Of a DNA stretch of 64,000 bases, positions 16,375 to 25,509 are shown in pieces. The position numbers and the translations under genes were made by a program. How positions within the stretch are numbered: position 1 is the first letter of the stretch; each line of letters starts with the position of its first letter. This DNA is from Clostridium kluyveri (lineage in GTDB: Bacteria > Bacillota > Clostridia > Clostridiales > Clostridiaceae). The notes under the pieces were generated by a model. That model was not told where the DNA came from, did no database searches, and worked only from the letters and a program-made list of their open reading frames with translations. The stretch is taken from positions 2,604,001-2,668,000 of the forward strand of contig NZ_CP018335.1 in NCBI RefSeq assembly GCF_001902295.1, given 5' to 3'.

Positions 16375-17220
16375 ATGAAAAAATTACTAACAGCATTGTT
16401 GACAATAATTTTGATAGGAACATTAGCGGGGTGTGGTAATAGCAATGATTCAAAAAATACTACATCTTCCGCAGACACCTATACCGGTGAACTTCAAGGA
16501 GCTTTAAAGGATTATTCATTTAAAATTGGAACTTCAGGTACCTATGCTCCTTTTAGTTATTATGATACAGACGGAAAAACTTTAATAGGATTTGACATGG
16601 ATTTTCTCAAGGAGCTTCAAAAACTGCTGGGTTTTAAAATTGATGGTACTATACAAGCTATGGATTACAGCCCGCTTACTACCTCTGTTGCAGAAGGAAA
16701 ACTAGATATTGCTATGGCGGCTCTTTGTGCAACAGATACCAGAAAAAAAGTAATGAACTTTACTGAAACATACTATAATGCTGGAATGACAGTAATTGTC
16801 AATAAAGAAACTAGTCCAAAAGAAATAACGGGAATTGACAGCATAAAGAGTGGTAAATATACCGTTGCCGTAGAAAAAGGAACTGCGGGCAACTTGTATG
16901 TAACCAGTATCGGTGTACCTTCAAGCAGTCTTCAAATATATGATTCCATTACAACAGCTCATGAAGCACTAGAAATCGGTAAAGTGGACTGTCTGGTTTA
17001 TGATGCTCCCGGCACAGCATACTACATAGCAAATAAAAAAGATTCAAAACTTAAAATGGTTGGAGAACAGTTTGCACAGGATCAGTCACCATACGCAATT
17101 GCAGTTTCCTTTAATGCTTCTAAAAAGAATCCCAAGTTGATGAGTATTTTAAATTCAGCAGTTAAAAAATTAAAAGAAGATGGAACCCTGACTAAGCTTG
17201 AGCAGAAATGGTGCAAATAA
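16375..17220 (+). CDS. Polar amino-acid ABC transporter, substrate-binding lipoprotein
   Basis: A 281-residue extracellular solute-binding protein (SBP_bac_3 class). The signal peptide ends in a lipobox (LAGC, Cys20), so the mature protein is anchored by lipid outside the membrane. Domain hallmarks are FKIGTSGTYAPFSYYDTDGK, IGFDMDFLKELQK, KLDIAMAALCATDTR and VEKGTAGN. I chose the ATG at 16375 behind AAGGGGG; an earlier ATG at 16333 overlaps the promoter. It heads a three-gene uptake operon with the permease and ATPase that follow. The substrate is probably an amino acid used in Stickland fermentation; which one cannot be read from sequence. Confidence 0.92.
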   Translation: MKKLLTALLTIILIGTLAGCGNSNDSKNTTSSADTYTGELQGALKDYSFKIGTSGTYAPFSYYDTDGKTLIGFDMDFLKELQKLLGFKIDGTIQAMDYSPLTTSVAEGKLDIAMAALCATDTRKKVMNFTETYYNAGMTVIVNKETSPKEITGIDSIKSGKYTVAVEKGTAGNLYVTSIGVPSSSLQIYDSITTAHEALEIGKVDCLVYDAPGTAYYIANKKDSKLKMVGEQFAQDQSPYAIAVSFNASKKNPKLMSILNSAVKKLKEDGTLTKLEQKWCK

Positions 17221-17407
17221 CATAAAGCATACAAAATGTAGATTCATATTCTTCTGACAATTAAATTAATTATTTTAAATATTAACCATTAATAAATTTA
17301 AATTGTTCAGAAGAAACCCTTAATATTTTTTGACTCTTACGTTCTCATGTAATTATAACTAACTATTAAAGCAGCTTTTTACTTAATGCTTAAGGAAGGA
17401 TGATATT

Positions 17408-18055
17408 ATGGATTTGAGTTTTCTAAAAGTGTTGATGCCTATGCTTTTAGAGGGATTTAAAATAACACTGTATATTTCAATATTTGGAATTATTTTTGGA
17501 TTTTTGCTAGGATGTATCACTGGTTTTGCACTTCAGTGCAAAAATAAAGTTGCAAAAGCTATTGCAAATGTGTATTTATGGATTATTCGTGGTACACCTC
17601 TGATTGTTCAAGCTCTGTATGTATACTTTGTTATACCCAAAATTATCGGACACGACATTAAAAGCAATATGGCAGGAATTATAGTAATATCTCTAAATGC
17701 AGGCGCATTTATTGCTGAAATAGTGAGAGGCTCTCTGGAGGGAATTGATCCTGGTCAAAAAGAAGCAGGACTGTCACTTGGTCTTACACCTTTTCAGACT
17801 CTACGACATATAATTGTTCCACCTGCTTTCTACTCCATGCTGCCTGCTTTATTCAATCAATTTATCATTACAGTTAAAGACACAGCAATACTTTCTGTAA
17901 TAGTGGTAAATGAAGTAACAAAACAGATTCAAAATTATGCTGCAGTAACTTTTAATACAATACAGGCCTATACAGCAGGTGCACTATTCTATTTGATAAT
18001 AATTTCCATACTTATTATTGTTCAGAAGCAAATTGAAAGAAGGGTTAAAATATGA
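17408..18055 (+). CDS. Polar amino-acid ABC transporter permease
   Basis: A 215-residue membrane subunit of the HisMQ/GlnP class with about five spans. The family loop that contacts the ATPase is present as EAGLSLGLTPFQTLRHIIVP, and IIRGTPLIVQALYVYFVIP is typical of the N-terminal half. A single permease gene implies a homodimer. AAGGAAGGATG precedes the ATG. Its stop overlaps the ATPase start (ATGA). A 187-bp gap separates it from the binding-protein gene, enough to uncouple expression levels. Confidence 0.92.
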   Translation: MDLSFLKVLMPMLLEGFKITLYISIFGIIFGFLLGCITGFALQCKNKVAKAIANVYLWIIRGTPLIVQALYVYFVIPKIIGHDIKSNMAGIIVISLNAGAFIAEIVRGSLEGIDPGQKEAGLSLGLTPFQTLRHIIVPPAFYSMLPALFNQFIITVKDTAILSVIVVNEVTKQIQNYAAVTFNTIQAYTAGALFYLIIISILIIVQKQIERRVKI

Positions 18056-18786
18056 ATAGTTTGATAAAAGTGAGCAATTTATCTAAAAATTTTGGCGATC
18101 TGGAAGTACTTAAAGATATTAATCTGGAGGTTTCAGAAGGTGAAGTTATATGCATTATTGGCCCTTCCGGCTCGGGAAAGAGCACATTGCTTCGATGCAT
18201 TAACCAACTTGAAATTCAATCTGGTGGAGACATTTATTATGATGGTAAAAATATATGTGAAAAGGGCAGTGATCTTCGAAAATACCGTGAAGAAGTTGGA
18301 ATGGTATTTCAAAAATTTAATTTGTTCCCTATGAAAAATGTACTGAAAAATATTATGCTTGCTCCTATTTTAACAAAGAAAAAATCAAAACATGAATGTG
18401 AAAAGAAAGCAATTGAATTGCTTACCAAAGTAGGACTGGCAGATAAATCAAATGCCATGCCTTCCACTCTATCTGGCGGTCAACAACAACGTGTAGCTAT
18501 AGCTCGTGCACTGGCAATGGAACCAAAAGTTTTACTTTTTGATGAACCCACTTCTGCACTTGATCCAGAACTTGTGGGAGATGTTCTTAAAGTTATGCGT
18601 CAGTTAGCTAATGAGGGCATGACCATGATAGTGGTAACTCACGAAATGGAGTTTGCCAGAGAAGTCTGCGACAGAGTGATTTTCATGGACGATGGATATA
18701 TTGTGGAAGAAGATAAGCCAGAGGAAATCTTTACAAATCCAAAAAATCAACGTACAAAAACTTTTCTTGCAAGAATAGTGGGGTGA
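18052..18786 (+). CDS. Polar amino-acid ABC transporter ATP-binding protein
   Basis: A 244-residue cytosolic ATPase that powers the importer. Visible: Walker A GPSGSGKST, Q-loop FQKFNLF, signature LSGGQQQR, Walker B VLLFDEP, D-loop SALD and switch His in VVTHEM. Length and motifs are those of GlnQ/HisP proteins. It overlaps the permease gene by 4 bp and is followed 10 bp later by the cytidylate-kinase-like gene. Confidence 0.95.
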   Translation: MNSLIKVSNLSKNFGDLEVLKDINLEVSEGEVICIIGPSGSGKSTLLRCINQLEIQSGGDIYYDGKNICEKGSDLRKYREEVGMVFQKFNLFPMKNVLKNIMLAPILTKKKSKHECEKKAIELLTKVGLADKSNAMPSTLSGGQQQRVAIARALAMEPKVLLFDEPTSALDPELVGDVLKVMRQLANEGMTMIVVTHEMEFAREVCDRVIFMDDGYIVEEDKPEEIFTNPKNQRTKTFLARIVG

Positions 18787-18796
18787 TAATGACCAT

Positions 18797-19399
18797 ATGG
18801 ATAAATATTATATAACAATTAACAGACAATTTGGAAGTCTAGGAAGACCAATAGCAAGAGAAATATCTTCCACACTCGGAATTGAGTATTATGATAGAGA
18901 TATTGTAGAAGCAACATCAAGGAAACTAAATCTTCCCGTATCCACTATAAGCAGACATGAAGAAACAAGCTTTAAATCAAATTTTTTTAATATGCTTTTT
19001 CCTTTAGGAGATTCTTCAAAGAACAATCAAGATAAAATATTCGATGCTGAAAGACAAATCATACTTAATCTGGCTGATAAAGAAAGCTGTATTATTGTAG
19101 GTAGATGTGCAGACTTTATTCTAAGAGATCATAAAAACTGCATGAATATATTCATATATGCTCCAAAAGAAGCACGTTTTGAAAACTGTGTAAAAATATT
19201 AAAAATGGAATCGGAAGAAGCACGTAAAATGATTGCAGAAGTTGATAAGGCACGGGATAACTATTACAGAAATTATGCTGGATATTCACTGGAAGATATC
19301 AAGCATAAACATATCATGATTGACAGCAGTTTACTTGGAGTTCATGGCACAGCAGAAATTTTGGTTGAAATAATAAAAAAACGATTTGAAACATCCTAA
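18797..19399 (+). CDS. Cytidylate kinase-like family protein
   Basis: A 200-residue P-loop kinase-like protein. The N-terminus YYITINRQFGSLGRPIAREI replaces the normal Walker A with the QFGSxGxxIA variant of the cytidylate_kin_2 group. IIVGRCADFIL and YAPKEARFENCVK are family features. The nucleotide or other substrate is not known for this group. It follows the transporter ATPase by 10 bp, so it is probably part of the same transcript; a role linked to transport or amino-acid metabolism is inference from position. Confidence 0.8.
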   Translation: MDKYYITINRQFGSLGRPIAREISSTLGIEYYDRDIVEATSRKLNLPVSTISRHEETSFKSNFFNMLFPLGDSSKNNQDKIFDAERQIILNLADKESCIIVGRCADFILRDHKNCMNIFIYAPKEARFENCVKILKMESEEARKMIAEVDKARDNYYRNYAGYSLEDIKHKHIMIDSSLLGVHGTAEILVEIIKKRFETS

Positions 19400-19425
19400 T
19401 ATAGAATTTAATCAGAAAATTTTAG

Positions 19426-19465
19426 AGGACTGAACCCTGTATTGAACAGAACTTAGTCCTTTTAA
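19426..19465 (+). terminator. Terminator of the transporter operon
   Basis: AGGACT (19426-19431) pairs with AGTCCT (19455-19460), followed by TTTTAATTT. The stem is modest but the position is right. Confidence 0.45.
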
Positions 19466-19491
19466 TTTGCCCCTAATAAGTTAATATGCCA

Positions 19492-20376
19492 TCAAGTTTT
19501 ACTTCTTGAACTCATCCAGAATTCTATAAGCACCTCCCCAGCAACTGCAAACAAAAATACTACCCAAGAGTATTTAAAGCCAATTACAAAGCCAAACACT
19601 ACAAAAAGCGCTGCTGCAAATAACCAAAGTGCCCCGGACAAAAGCCCCCTTTGTTCCATAACTTTGGGATCTTTGTAGACTTTAGCATAATTTTCCCTCC
19701 ACACTTTTTCTCTTTCCAGTACCCAGGGTTTATGTCTATCCTTTTCAGTAAGCAGTAGAAACACCAGCACACAAAGTCCCGGGATTACAAAAGGTATAAG
19801 ACTTCCGGATACAGATTCAAGCACCACTCCTTTCATAAAATACAACGTAGCTGAAATACAAACTCCAAAGGCAATTGCAGCTGATGAAATTCCATATACC
19901 AGAGCACGCTTCCACTTCATAGGAAAATCACTGTCCGTTTCCTGGGTAAGACCCAAAAATACAAACATAGCTGTGGAGATTGAAATAAATACCGATAAAA
20001 CAGATACTCCCGTAGATATATCACCTGTACTAAAATAAGCGGTAAATGCAGAAATTATTGCAAATAGTGCAATAGCACCTGCAATTACATACCCTGCAGC
20101 ATGTTTTTTATCAATTGGTATTTTTGAATGTACATACATCTTGTCAATTACCTCCTTTCTCTTCTGGCGGCTGATCTGATCTGCAATCTCAGTAATATCA
20201 CCTAATTCAGCCGATGCCTTATCAAAGGCCTGATCAGGAGAATCACCCTTGCTTTTAAATTCTTTAATACGCTCCTGCAAATTGATTGCAATTTCTTCCT
20301 TAAAATCCTTAAGTTCTGGAGTATCTTCATAATCTTGAAATAACCTATCTATATAAACCTGTACTTTCATATCCAT
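19492..20376 (-). CDS. Permease-prefix-domain membrane protein, PadR partner
   Basis: A 294-residue protein. The N-terminal 70 residues form a HAAS/permease-prefix helical domain (VQVYIDRLFQDYEDTPELKD, then DQAFDKASAELGDITEI). About six hydrophobic spans follow in three pairs, with a soluble segment (KDRHKPWVLEREKVWRENY) before the last pair. It lies 3 bp downstream of the PadR gene and is surely cotranscribed. PadR plus HAAS-membrane pairs are widespread in Firmicutes, and the PadR protein normally represses the operon; the transported or sensed compound is unknown. Confidence 0.8.
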   Translation of the reverse strand: MDMKVQVYIDRLFQDYEDTPELKDFKEEIAINLQERIKEFKSKGDSPDQAFDKASAELGDITEIADQISRQKRKEVIDKMYVHSKIPIDKKHAAGYVIAGAIALFAIISAFTAYFSTGDISTGVSVLSVFISISTAMFVFLGLTQETDSDFPMKWKRALVYGISSAAIAFGVCISATLYFMKGVVLESVSGSLIPFVIPGLCVLVFLLLTEKDRHKPWVLEREKVWRENYAKVYKDPKVMEQRGLLSGALWLFAAALFVVFGFVIGFKYSWVVFLFAVAGEVLIEFWMSSRSKT

Positions 20377-20379
20377 TTA

Positions 20380-20715
20380 TCATTCCCCCTCCAATAATTT
20401 ATTGAGTATTCTCTGTGAAAATTCCCAATCTTCTTTATTTTGTCTGTACAGTTCCTTTCCCTTTCCAGTAATTCTGTAGTATTTACGGCGCCCTCCCTGG
20501 GATTCATCTCCCCAATAAGCAGTAATATACCCACCCTGCTCCAGCCTTCTATAACTTGAATACAAAGTTGCTTCTTTTAATTCAAACTGATTCTCAGCCT
20601 TTTCCATAATTGCTTTATGAATTTTATACCCATAACTGTCTCCTTTAATCAAAATGGATAAAACAATAGTATCTGTATGTCCCCGCAGCAGATCCGATGG
20701 TGTTTTTAAGTCCAT
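20380..20715 (-). CDS. PadR-family transcriptional regulator
   Basis: A 111-residue winged-helix repressor: SDLLRGHTDTIVLSILIKGD, SYGYKIHKAIMEKAENQFEL, ATLYSSYRRLEQGGYI and GGRRKYYRITGKGKELYR match the PadR core. I chose the ATG at 20715 (GGGAGGTGATAAG directly upstream); a longer in-frame start at 20751 would cover that ribosome site. It probably represses its own operon, which includes the HAAS membrane protein gene. Confidence 0.9.
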   Translation of the reverse strand: MDLKTPSDLLRGHTDTIVLSILIKGDSYGYKIHKAIMEKAENQFELKEATLYSSYRRLEQGGYITAYWGDESQGGRRKYYRITGKGKELYRQNKEDWEFSQRILNKLLEGE

Positions 20716-20827
20716 CTTATCACCTCCCATTGTATTTCTTTGATTGCCCAATTACAATATATATCAAATTACTATGATTGTCAATATACTTTGATGGAGA
20801 TTATATATTTTAAAAATTTATTACAGT

Positions 20828-20894
20828 TTGACTTATATAGAATTAAGTATTATAATGTGACTAAAAAGTCATATGACTTTTTAGTCACATTATA
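20828..20894 (+). promoter_or_regulatory. TetR-gene promoter with 44-bp perfect palindrome
   Basis: TTGACT at 20828-20833 and TATAAT at 20851-20856 are 17 bp apart, a near-consensus promoter. From the -10 onwards, 20851-20894 is a perfect 44-bp palindrome centred between 20872 and 20873, with the repeated arm core GTGACTAAAAAGTCAT. It covers the transcription start and ends just before the GGAGG site. It is the obvious operator of the TetR protein and would also fold as an RNA hairpin. Confidence 0.85.
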
Positions 20895-20909
20895 TGGAGG
20901 TATAGTGTA

Positions 20910-21554
20910 ATGCCCAAAAAAACATTTTTAAATTTGGAAGAAAAAAAGAAAGAAAGCATAATGCGTTCTGCTGTAAATGAATTTTCAGAGCAAGGTTTTG
21001 AAAAAGCAAATGTAGGTAATATAGCTAAAAACGCCAATGTATCAAAAGGTAGTATATACCAGTATTTCAACAATAAAAAAGAATTATTTTTCTTTTCAGT
21101 AAAATGGTCTACAGATTTTATCGGTAAAAAATATGGTAACCATTTTATCTCTGATACTAAAGATATAAATATTTTTGATTTATTCCATAAAAATTCTAAA
21201 TCCCTGTGGGTTCAGATGAGAGAGGAAAGAAAACTTATAATATTTGTCCAGGATGTATTCCTTGGAAAATATAAAAATTTGACTGATGAATCCATGTCCT
21301 ATATGATGGATATTTTAAATGAATATACACTAAAATTAATCCAAAATGGTAAAAAAAATGGTTCTATAAGAGAAGACATAGATGACAACATGCTTTCCAT
21401 ATTCATTACAGCAGTATCCATGGGATTTAAAGAACACATGATGAGAAACTCAAGGGAAAATGGAAGAGATATTGTAGATGAAGATTTTGAAATAAATGAG
21501 AAAGAAATTAAGTCCATGATTGAGCTTTTAAAGAATGGAATGGGAGGAAAATAA
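20910..21554 (+). CDS. TetR-family regulator of the adjacent ABC exporter
   Basis: A 214-residue TetR protein. The HTH (IMRSAVNEFSEQGFEKANVG, NIAKNANVSKGSIYQYFNNK) is at residues 14-58, and the rest is an all-helical ligand domain. TATGGAGG precedes the ATG at 20910. The operator overlaps its promoter, so it represses itself and, being first in the operon, the ABC exporter genes that follow with no gap. Ligand is unknown, possibly the drug or peptide exported. Confidence 0.92.
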   Translation: MPKKTFLNLEEKKKESIMRSAVNEFSEQGFEKANVGNIAKNANVSKGSIYQYFNNKKELFFFSVKWSTDFIGKKYGNHFISDTKDINIFDLFHKNSKSLWVQMREERKLIIFVQDVFLGKYKNLTDESMSYMMDILNEYTLKLIQNGKKNGSIREDIDDNMLSIFITAVSMGFKEHMMRNSRENGRDIVDEDFEINEKEIKSMIELLKNGMGGK

Positions 21555-21555
21555 A

Positions 21556-22254
21556 ATGTTCATGCAGGTTAATAATCTAAAGAAAAGCTATAAAACAGGT
21601 AATATAGTTACTCCTGTCTTAGACAATGTAAATTTGTCCCTTGACAATGGGGAAATTGGTGCAATTCTTGGTCCTTCAGGCTCCGGTAAATCCACCCTGC
21701 TCAACATAATAGGCGGGCTGGATTTTTGTGATCATGGATCAGTTATAGTAGATAACACAGAAGTCACCAAACTTTCAGATAAAAAACTTACTGAATATAG
21801 AAGAAAGAAAATAGGATTTATATTTCAGTTTTATAATCTTATACCCCACCTCACTGTAGGTGAAAATATTGAAGTTGTTTCAAATATAAGCAAACATCCA
21901 TTGTCCACAGATGAGATATTAAAGGATGTAGATATGCTTGATAAAAAATACAGATTCCCGAATGAACTCAGCGGAGGTGAACAGCAGAGAACTGCAATTG
22001 CAAGAGCTATAGTTAAAAATCCATCCCTTCTTTTATGTGACGAGCCTACAGGGGCACTGGACTTTTTAACTTCAAGGGAAATATTGAAACTGCTGCAGAA
22101 AATCAACAGAAATTTTGGTACAACTATACTCATGATAACCCACAATGAAGCTATAAGTTCCATGGCCCATAGAATCTATAAAGTGAGAAGTGGAAAAATT
22201 TTAGAAAACAAAATAAATAAAAATATAATTCCTGCAGAAAGGATTGAATGGTAA
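21556..22254 (+). CDS. ABC exporter ATP-binding protein (MacB/LolD type)
   Basis: A 232-residue ATPase with Walker A GPSGSGKST, Q-loop FQFYNLIPHLTVGEN, signature LSGGEQQR, Walker B LLLCDEP and switch His in MITHNE. GALDFLTSREIL is typical of the MacB/LolD/BceA class. I prefer the ATG at 21556, 1 bp after the TetR stop, because GGGAGGAAAATAAA directly precedes it; the ATG at 21535 lies inside the TetR gene. It overlaps the permease gene start by a few bases. Together they form a mechanotransmission-type exporter. Confidence 0.93.
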   Translation: MFMQVNNLKKSYKTGNIVTPVLDNVNLSLDNGEIGAILGPSGSGKSTLLNIIGGLDFCDHGSVIVDNTEVTKLSDKKLTEYRRKKIGFIFQFYNLIPHLTVGENIEVVSNISKHPLSTDEILKDVDMLDKKYRFPNELSGGEQQRTAIARAIVKNPSLLLCDEPTGALDFLTSREILKLLQKINRNFGTTILMITHNEAISSMAHRIYKVRSGKILENKINKNIIPAERIEW

Positions 22255-24497
22255 TGGTCATAAATAAAAAAATTAAAAGAACCATTATGGAAAATAAGTC
22301 ACAATATATGGGTACTCTGCTGCTTATCATTTTAAGCTGTGTTCTATTTACTATGTTCAACTTGCTTTCCAGCAATATATCAAGTATATCCTCTTCTTTT
22401 GAAAAAAACTACAACCAGGAAGATGCAAATTTTATTCTGGATAAAAGATTAAACAATCTAGATTCTCTTAAGGCAAAATTCAACATGGACATAGAAGAAA
22501 CTGTAACAGTTGATTATACAATATCAAATAACAACATTCTTAGGATATTCAGTCAAAATACAAAAATAAACATTCCCGCAATCATTGAGGGAAAAAACTT
22601 AAATGGAAATGATATTCTGATTGATCCTGCTTATGCAAAGGCAAATGCTCTCAATATCAATGACCATATAAAGATCTATGGGAAATCCTTTAAGATATCA
22701 GGCTTTATGTCACTGCCAAACTATATATACCCTCTGAAATCGGAAACGGATTTAATAAATGATCCAAATAGTTTTGGAATAGGGGTAATAAACAAAAAGG
22801 ATTTTAGTAATTTTAAAGGTGGAAACAGTTTCTATAGTATAAAATTTAATGACAGTGAAGGAAATGTGGATTCTAAAATACTGCAGTTTAAAAACTATTT
22901 AAAAAGTCAAAATATAATTGTACTTCAGTGGACAAATACCAGTGAAAATCCAAGAGTAACCTACGTAAGTGCAAAGCTCAACAGCATAGATCAAATAAGT
23001 TCCTCCATGCCAATTGCCTTATTACTCCTAACTTGTATACTCACAGGAACTGTCATGTGGAGGATGTTAAAAAAGGAATCTGCAATTATAGGAACCCTTT
23101 ATTCTCTTGGATATGACAAGGGGAAAATCACAAAACACTACCTTATGTATCCCCTACCCATTGCATTTACAGGTGGATTAATTGGAACCGTACTTGGAGC
23201 CATCTTCTCAAAACCCATGGTCAATTTAATGCTTCAGTATTTTAATATGCCTATGGACTCCATGAACTTTACTGCAAAATATATAGTATCAAGTATCCTT
23301 CTACCTGTAATTTTTCTGGGAACTTGCAGCTATTTTGTAATAAGATCCACACTTAAACATTCTCCCATACAGCTGATAAGAAACAACTACGGAAAAAATA
23401 AGGTAGGTTTTATGGAAAGAAAATTAAAACTTGACAGATTAAAATTTTCCACCAAGTTCAAGATCAGGGAACAGCTTAGGAACATACCCCGAAGTATATT
23501 TCTTTTATTAGGTGTTATATTTGCAACAATGTTTCTGCTCTTTGGATTTGCCGCCAAAAGTTCTATGGACTATCTTATGAAGGATGCTTTTAATGAATCA
23601 TTTAAATATAATTACGCCTACATTTTTAATTCTATCCAAAGTGAAGAACCTGCAACAGGTGAAGCCTTTTGCGAAATACCCCTAAATTTGAAATATAACA
23701 ACAAGATGAATATAACTCTATACGGAATAAGCCCCAATTCAAAATACGTTTCATTGAAAGATAGTGCAGGAAATAAGTTGGATACGGATAAAGTTATTAT
23801 TACAAGACCCCTTGCAGACAAACTTGGATTAGGTCCAAATGATACCATAAATGTTATAAACAAGCTCGATTCAAAAGAATACAATATAAAAATAGATGAT
23901 ATTGCAGAAACTTATTTGGGGCAATATGTATATATGCCAATAGAAAAATTTGACCATATGTTTGGTTATCTGCCTAACAGCTATATGGGCCTTTGGAGTT
24001 CAGATAAACTGAAAATTCCAGAAGGCAAGCTACTTACTACTGCTTCAGTGGAGGATATAAAAAAATCTTTTAATGCAATGATACAGCCCCTTAAATTAAC
24101 CATAGGCTCCATATCAGTTATATCCTTCATAATAGGGCTCATAGTTATATATGTAGTAACTTCTTTAATCATAGAAGAGAACAGAAAAAATATAGCACTG
24201 CTTAAAATATTGGGCTATAGAAAAAAAGAGATTTACTCCCTCATATTAAATAGTTCTTCACTTATGGTTTTAGCAGGTTATATTCTGGGAATACCACTGA
24301 TTCTTGTATTTTTGAACTCACTATTTAATTCTGCAGCCAAAGACATGAGCATTTCATTTCCTGTAACTATAAACTATATATACATCATTTTAGGGTTTAT
24401 CATAATATATCTGACCTATGAATTATCCAAAGCTCTAAACAGGAAGAAAATCAACAGAATTTCAATGACTGACTCTTTAAAATCGGAAAATGAATAA
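22248..24497 (+). CDS. ABC exporter permease with two FtsX domains
   Basis: A 749-residue membrane protein. One span near residues 16-36 is followed by a large extracytoplasmic domain, a first FtsX domain (three spans, about 245-365), a linker, a span near 425, a second extracytoplasmic domain (about 440-610) and a second FtsX domain (about 620-740). This layout matches single-chain FtsX-type permeases. The start overlaps the ATPase stop. The family exports or senses lipids, antimicrobial peptides or drugs; control by TetR suggests an inducible resistance function. Confidence 0.9.
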   Translation: MVMVINKKIKRTIMENKSQYMGTLLLIILSCVLFTMFNLLSSNISSISSSFEKNYNQEDANFILDKRLNNLDSLKAKFNMDIEETVTVDYTISNNNILRIFSQNTKINIPAIIEGKNLNGNDILIDPAYAKANALNINDHIKIYGKSFKISGFMSLPNYIYPLKSETDLINDPNSFGIGVINKKDFSNFKGGNSFYSIKFNDSEGNVDSKILQFKNYLKSQNIIVLQWTNTSENPRVTYVSAKLNSIDQISSSMPIALLLLTCILTGTVMWRMLKKESAIIGTLYSLGYDKGKITKHYLMYPLPIAFTGGLIGTVLGAIFSKPMVNLMLQYFNMPMDSMNFTAKYIVSSILLPVIFLGTCSYFVIRSTLKHSPIQLIRNNYGKNKVGFMERKLKLDRLKFSTKFKIREQLRNIPRSIFLLLGVIFATMFLLFGFAAKSSMDYLMKDAFNESFKYNYAYIFNSIQSEEPATGEAFCEIPLNLKYNNKMNITLYGISPNSKYVSLKDSAGNKLDTDKVIITRPLADKLGLGPNDTINVINKLDSKEYNIKIDDIAETYLGQYVYMPIEKFDHMFGYLPNSYMGLWSSDKLKIPEGKLLTTASVEDIKKSFNAMIQPLKLTIGSISVISFIIGLIVIYVVTSLIIEENRKNIALLKILGYRKKEIYSLILNSSSLMVLAGYILGIPLILVFLNSLFNSAAKDMSISFPVTINYIYIILGFIIIYLTYELSKALNRKKINRISMTDSLKSENE

Positions 24498-24508
24498 AAA
24501 ATATATTC

Positions 24509-24549
24509 ATGAAAAGCTGCTTCAAAAAATTTTTGAAGCAGCTTTTCAT
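24509..24549. terminator. Strong bidirectional terminator
   Basis: ATGAAAAGCTGCTTC (24509-24523) and GAAGCAGCTTTTCAT (24535-24549) form a perfect stem extended by A/T pairs, between the exporter permease and the convergent flavodoxin gene. It overlaps the last codons of the flavodoxin gene. Confidence 0.85.
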
Positions 24550-25088
24550 AATTTTTCCATAACTGAATTAACATAAGTTATTATTTCATCTATATTCTTC
24601 TTTCTTGTAAAATCCACCGGTTTGTCATACACGGCAAGCATACCTATTTCATCAGTTGTTAATTCTTCTTTCTTTTTATTCTTTATCTTCCATTTCAGTA
24701 ATGTCATAAGAAATTTATCAAAAGTGTTCAATTTACTATAATTAAATCCTCCCCTTAAATAAAAGAACTTAATATATTTTTGTTGATCTAAAGTAAAATT
24801 TTTACCTTTAACTTCACTTATTACACTATCTCTTGGTGGTGATGCCCCTGTTGCAAAAACAACTATCTTCTTATCTTTAAGTTTATCAATATTTTTGGTT
24901 ATTAACCCTACCCCATTTATACCTACTGCATACAAACTCCCTCCATAAATTATGATATCATATGCAGTCAGCATATTTATAGTAACTTTTGATATATCAA
25001 AAATATCAGCCGATAACTCTTCTGCAATCCATTCTGCATACTTCTTTGTAAAACCTGTTTTTGACTTGTATATTACCACAGTTTTCAT
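24546..25088 (-). CDS. Flavodoxin-domain protein
   Basis: A 180-residue flavodoxin-like protein. The FMN phosphate loop is KSKTGFTKKYAEWI near the N-terminus; IIYGGSLYAVGINGVG and VVFATGASPPRD are the other flavin-contacting segments. It resembles HemG-like flavodoxins (flavodoxin_5). It may act as a redox carrier; a protoporphyrinogen oxidase role is unlikely to be provable from sequence. It stands alone on the minus strand. Confidence 0.85.
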   Translation of the reverse strand: MKTVVIYKSKTGFTKKYAEWIAEELSADIFDISKVTINMLTAYDIIIYGGSLYAVGINGVGLITKNIDKLKDKKIVVFATGASPPRDSVISEVKGKNFTLDQQKYIKFFYLRGGFNYSKLNTFDKFLMTLLKWKIKNKKKEELTTDEIGMLAVYDKPVDFTRKKNIDEIITYVNSVMEKL

Positions 25089-25192
25089 TATTCATACCTC
25101 ATCATAATCTGATACATAACTATTTACAACTTCAGCCCATTTCTAAAATAATAATATCATCATATATATACATTTACAATAATTTATCCGAT

Positions 25193-25270
25193 CGCTACCA
25201 TTGCTAACCCCCACTATCTTCTATCAAAGTGGGGGATAAGCACTGCTACACGCTTGGATAAGTTCTTCTA
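25193..25270 (-). mobile_element. Structured IS605-end-like element, copy C (3' part)
   Basis: Read on the minus strand, this begins AGAAGAACTTATCC and ends GATCGGATAAA. It matches the second half of copy A, including the hairpin CCCCCAC / GTGGGGG and TTAGCAATGGTAGC. The first hairpin is missing. It lies upstream of the Ca2+-ATPase promoter. Confidence 0.6.
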
Positions 25271-25289
25271 AATATAATACATAAAAATA

Positions 25290-25318
25290 TTGACATATGG
25301 TTAAAAATACTATATTAT
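25290..25318 (+). promoter_or_regulatory. Promoter upstream of the Ca2+-type P-ATPase
   Basis: TTGACA at 25290-25295 and TATTAT at 25313-25318 are 17 bp apart. The leader to the TTG start at 25510 is about 185 bp. Confidence 0.65.
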
Positions 25319-25509
25319 AATGTTATGTCAAATATATAAAACAGTATATTAAAAGGGAGTAATTGAAAATATAATGTCAACATTACGATTGATTCTCCAA
25401 TCTGGCATTATATACCAATTTATTGGTTATAAGACTTTTAATATAATTTTGGATTTTATCCAGAATTATATTGAAGGTCTTTATTTATTTTATAGGGCAG
25501 GTGATTTCA

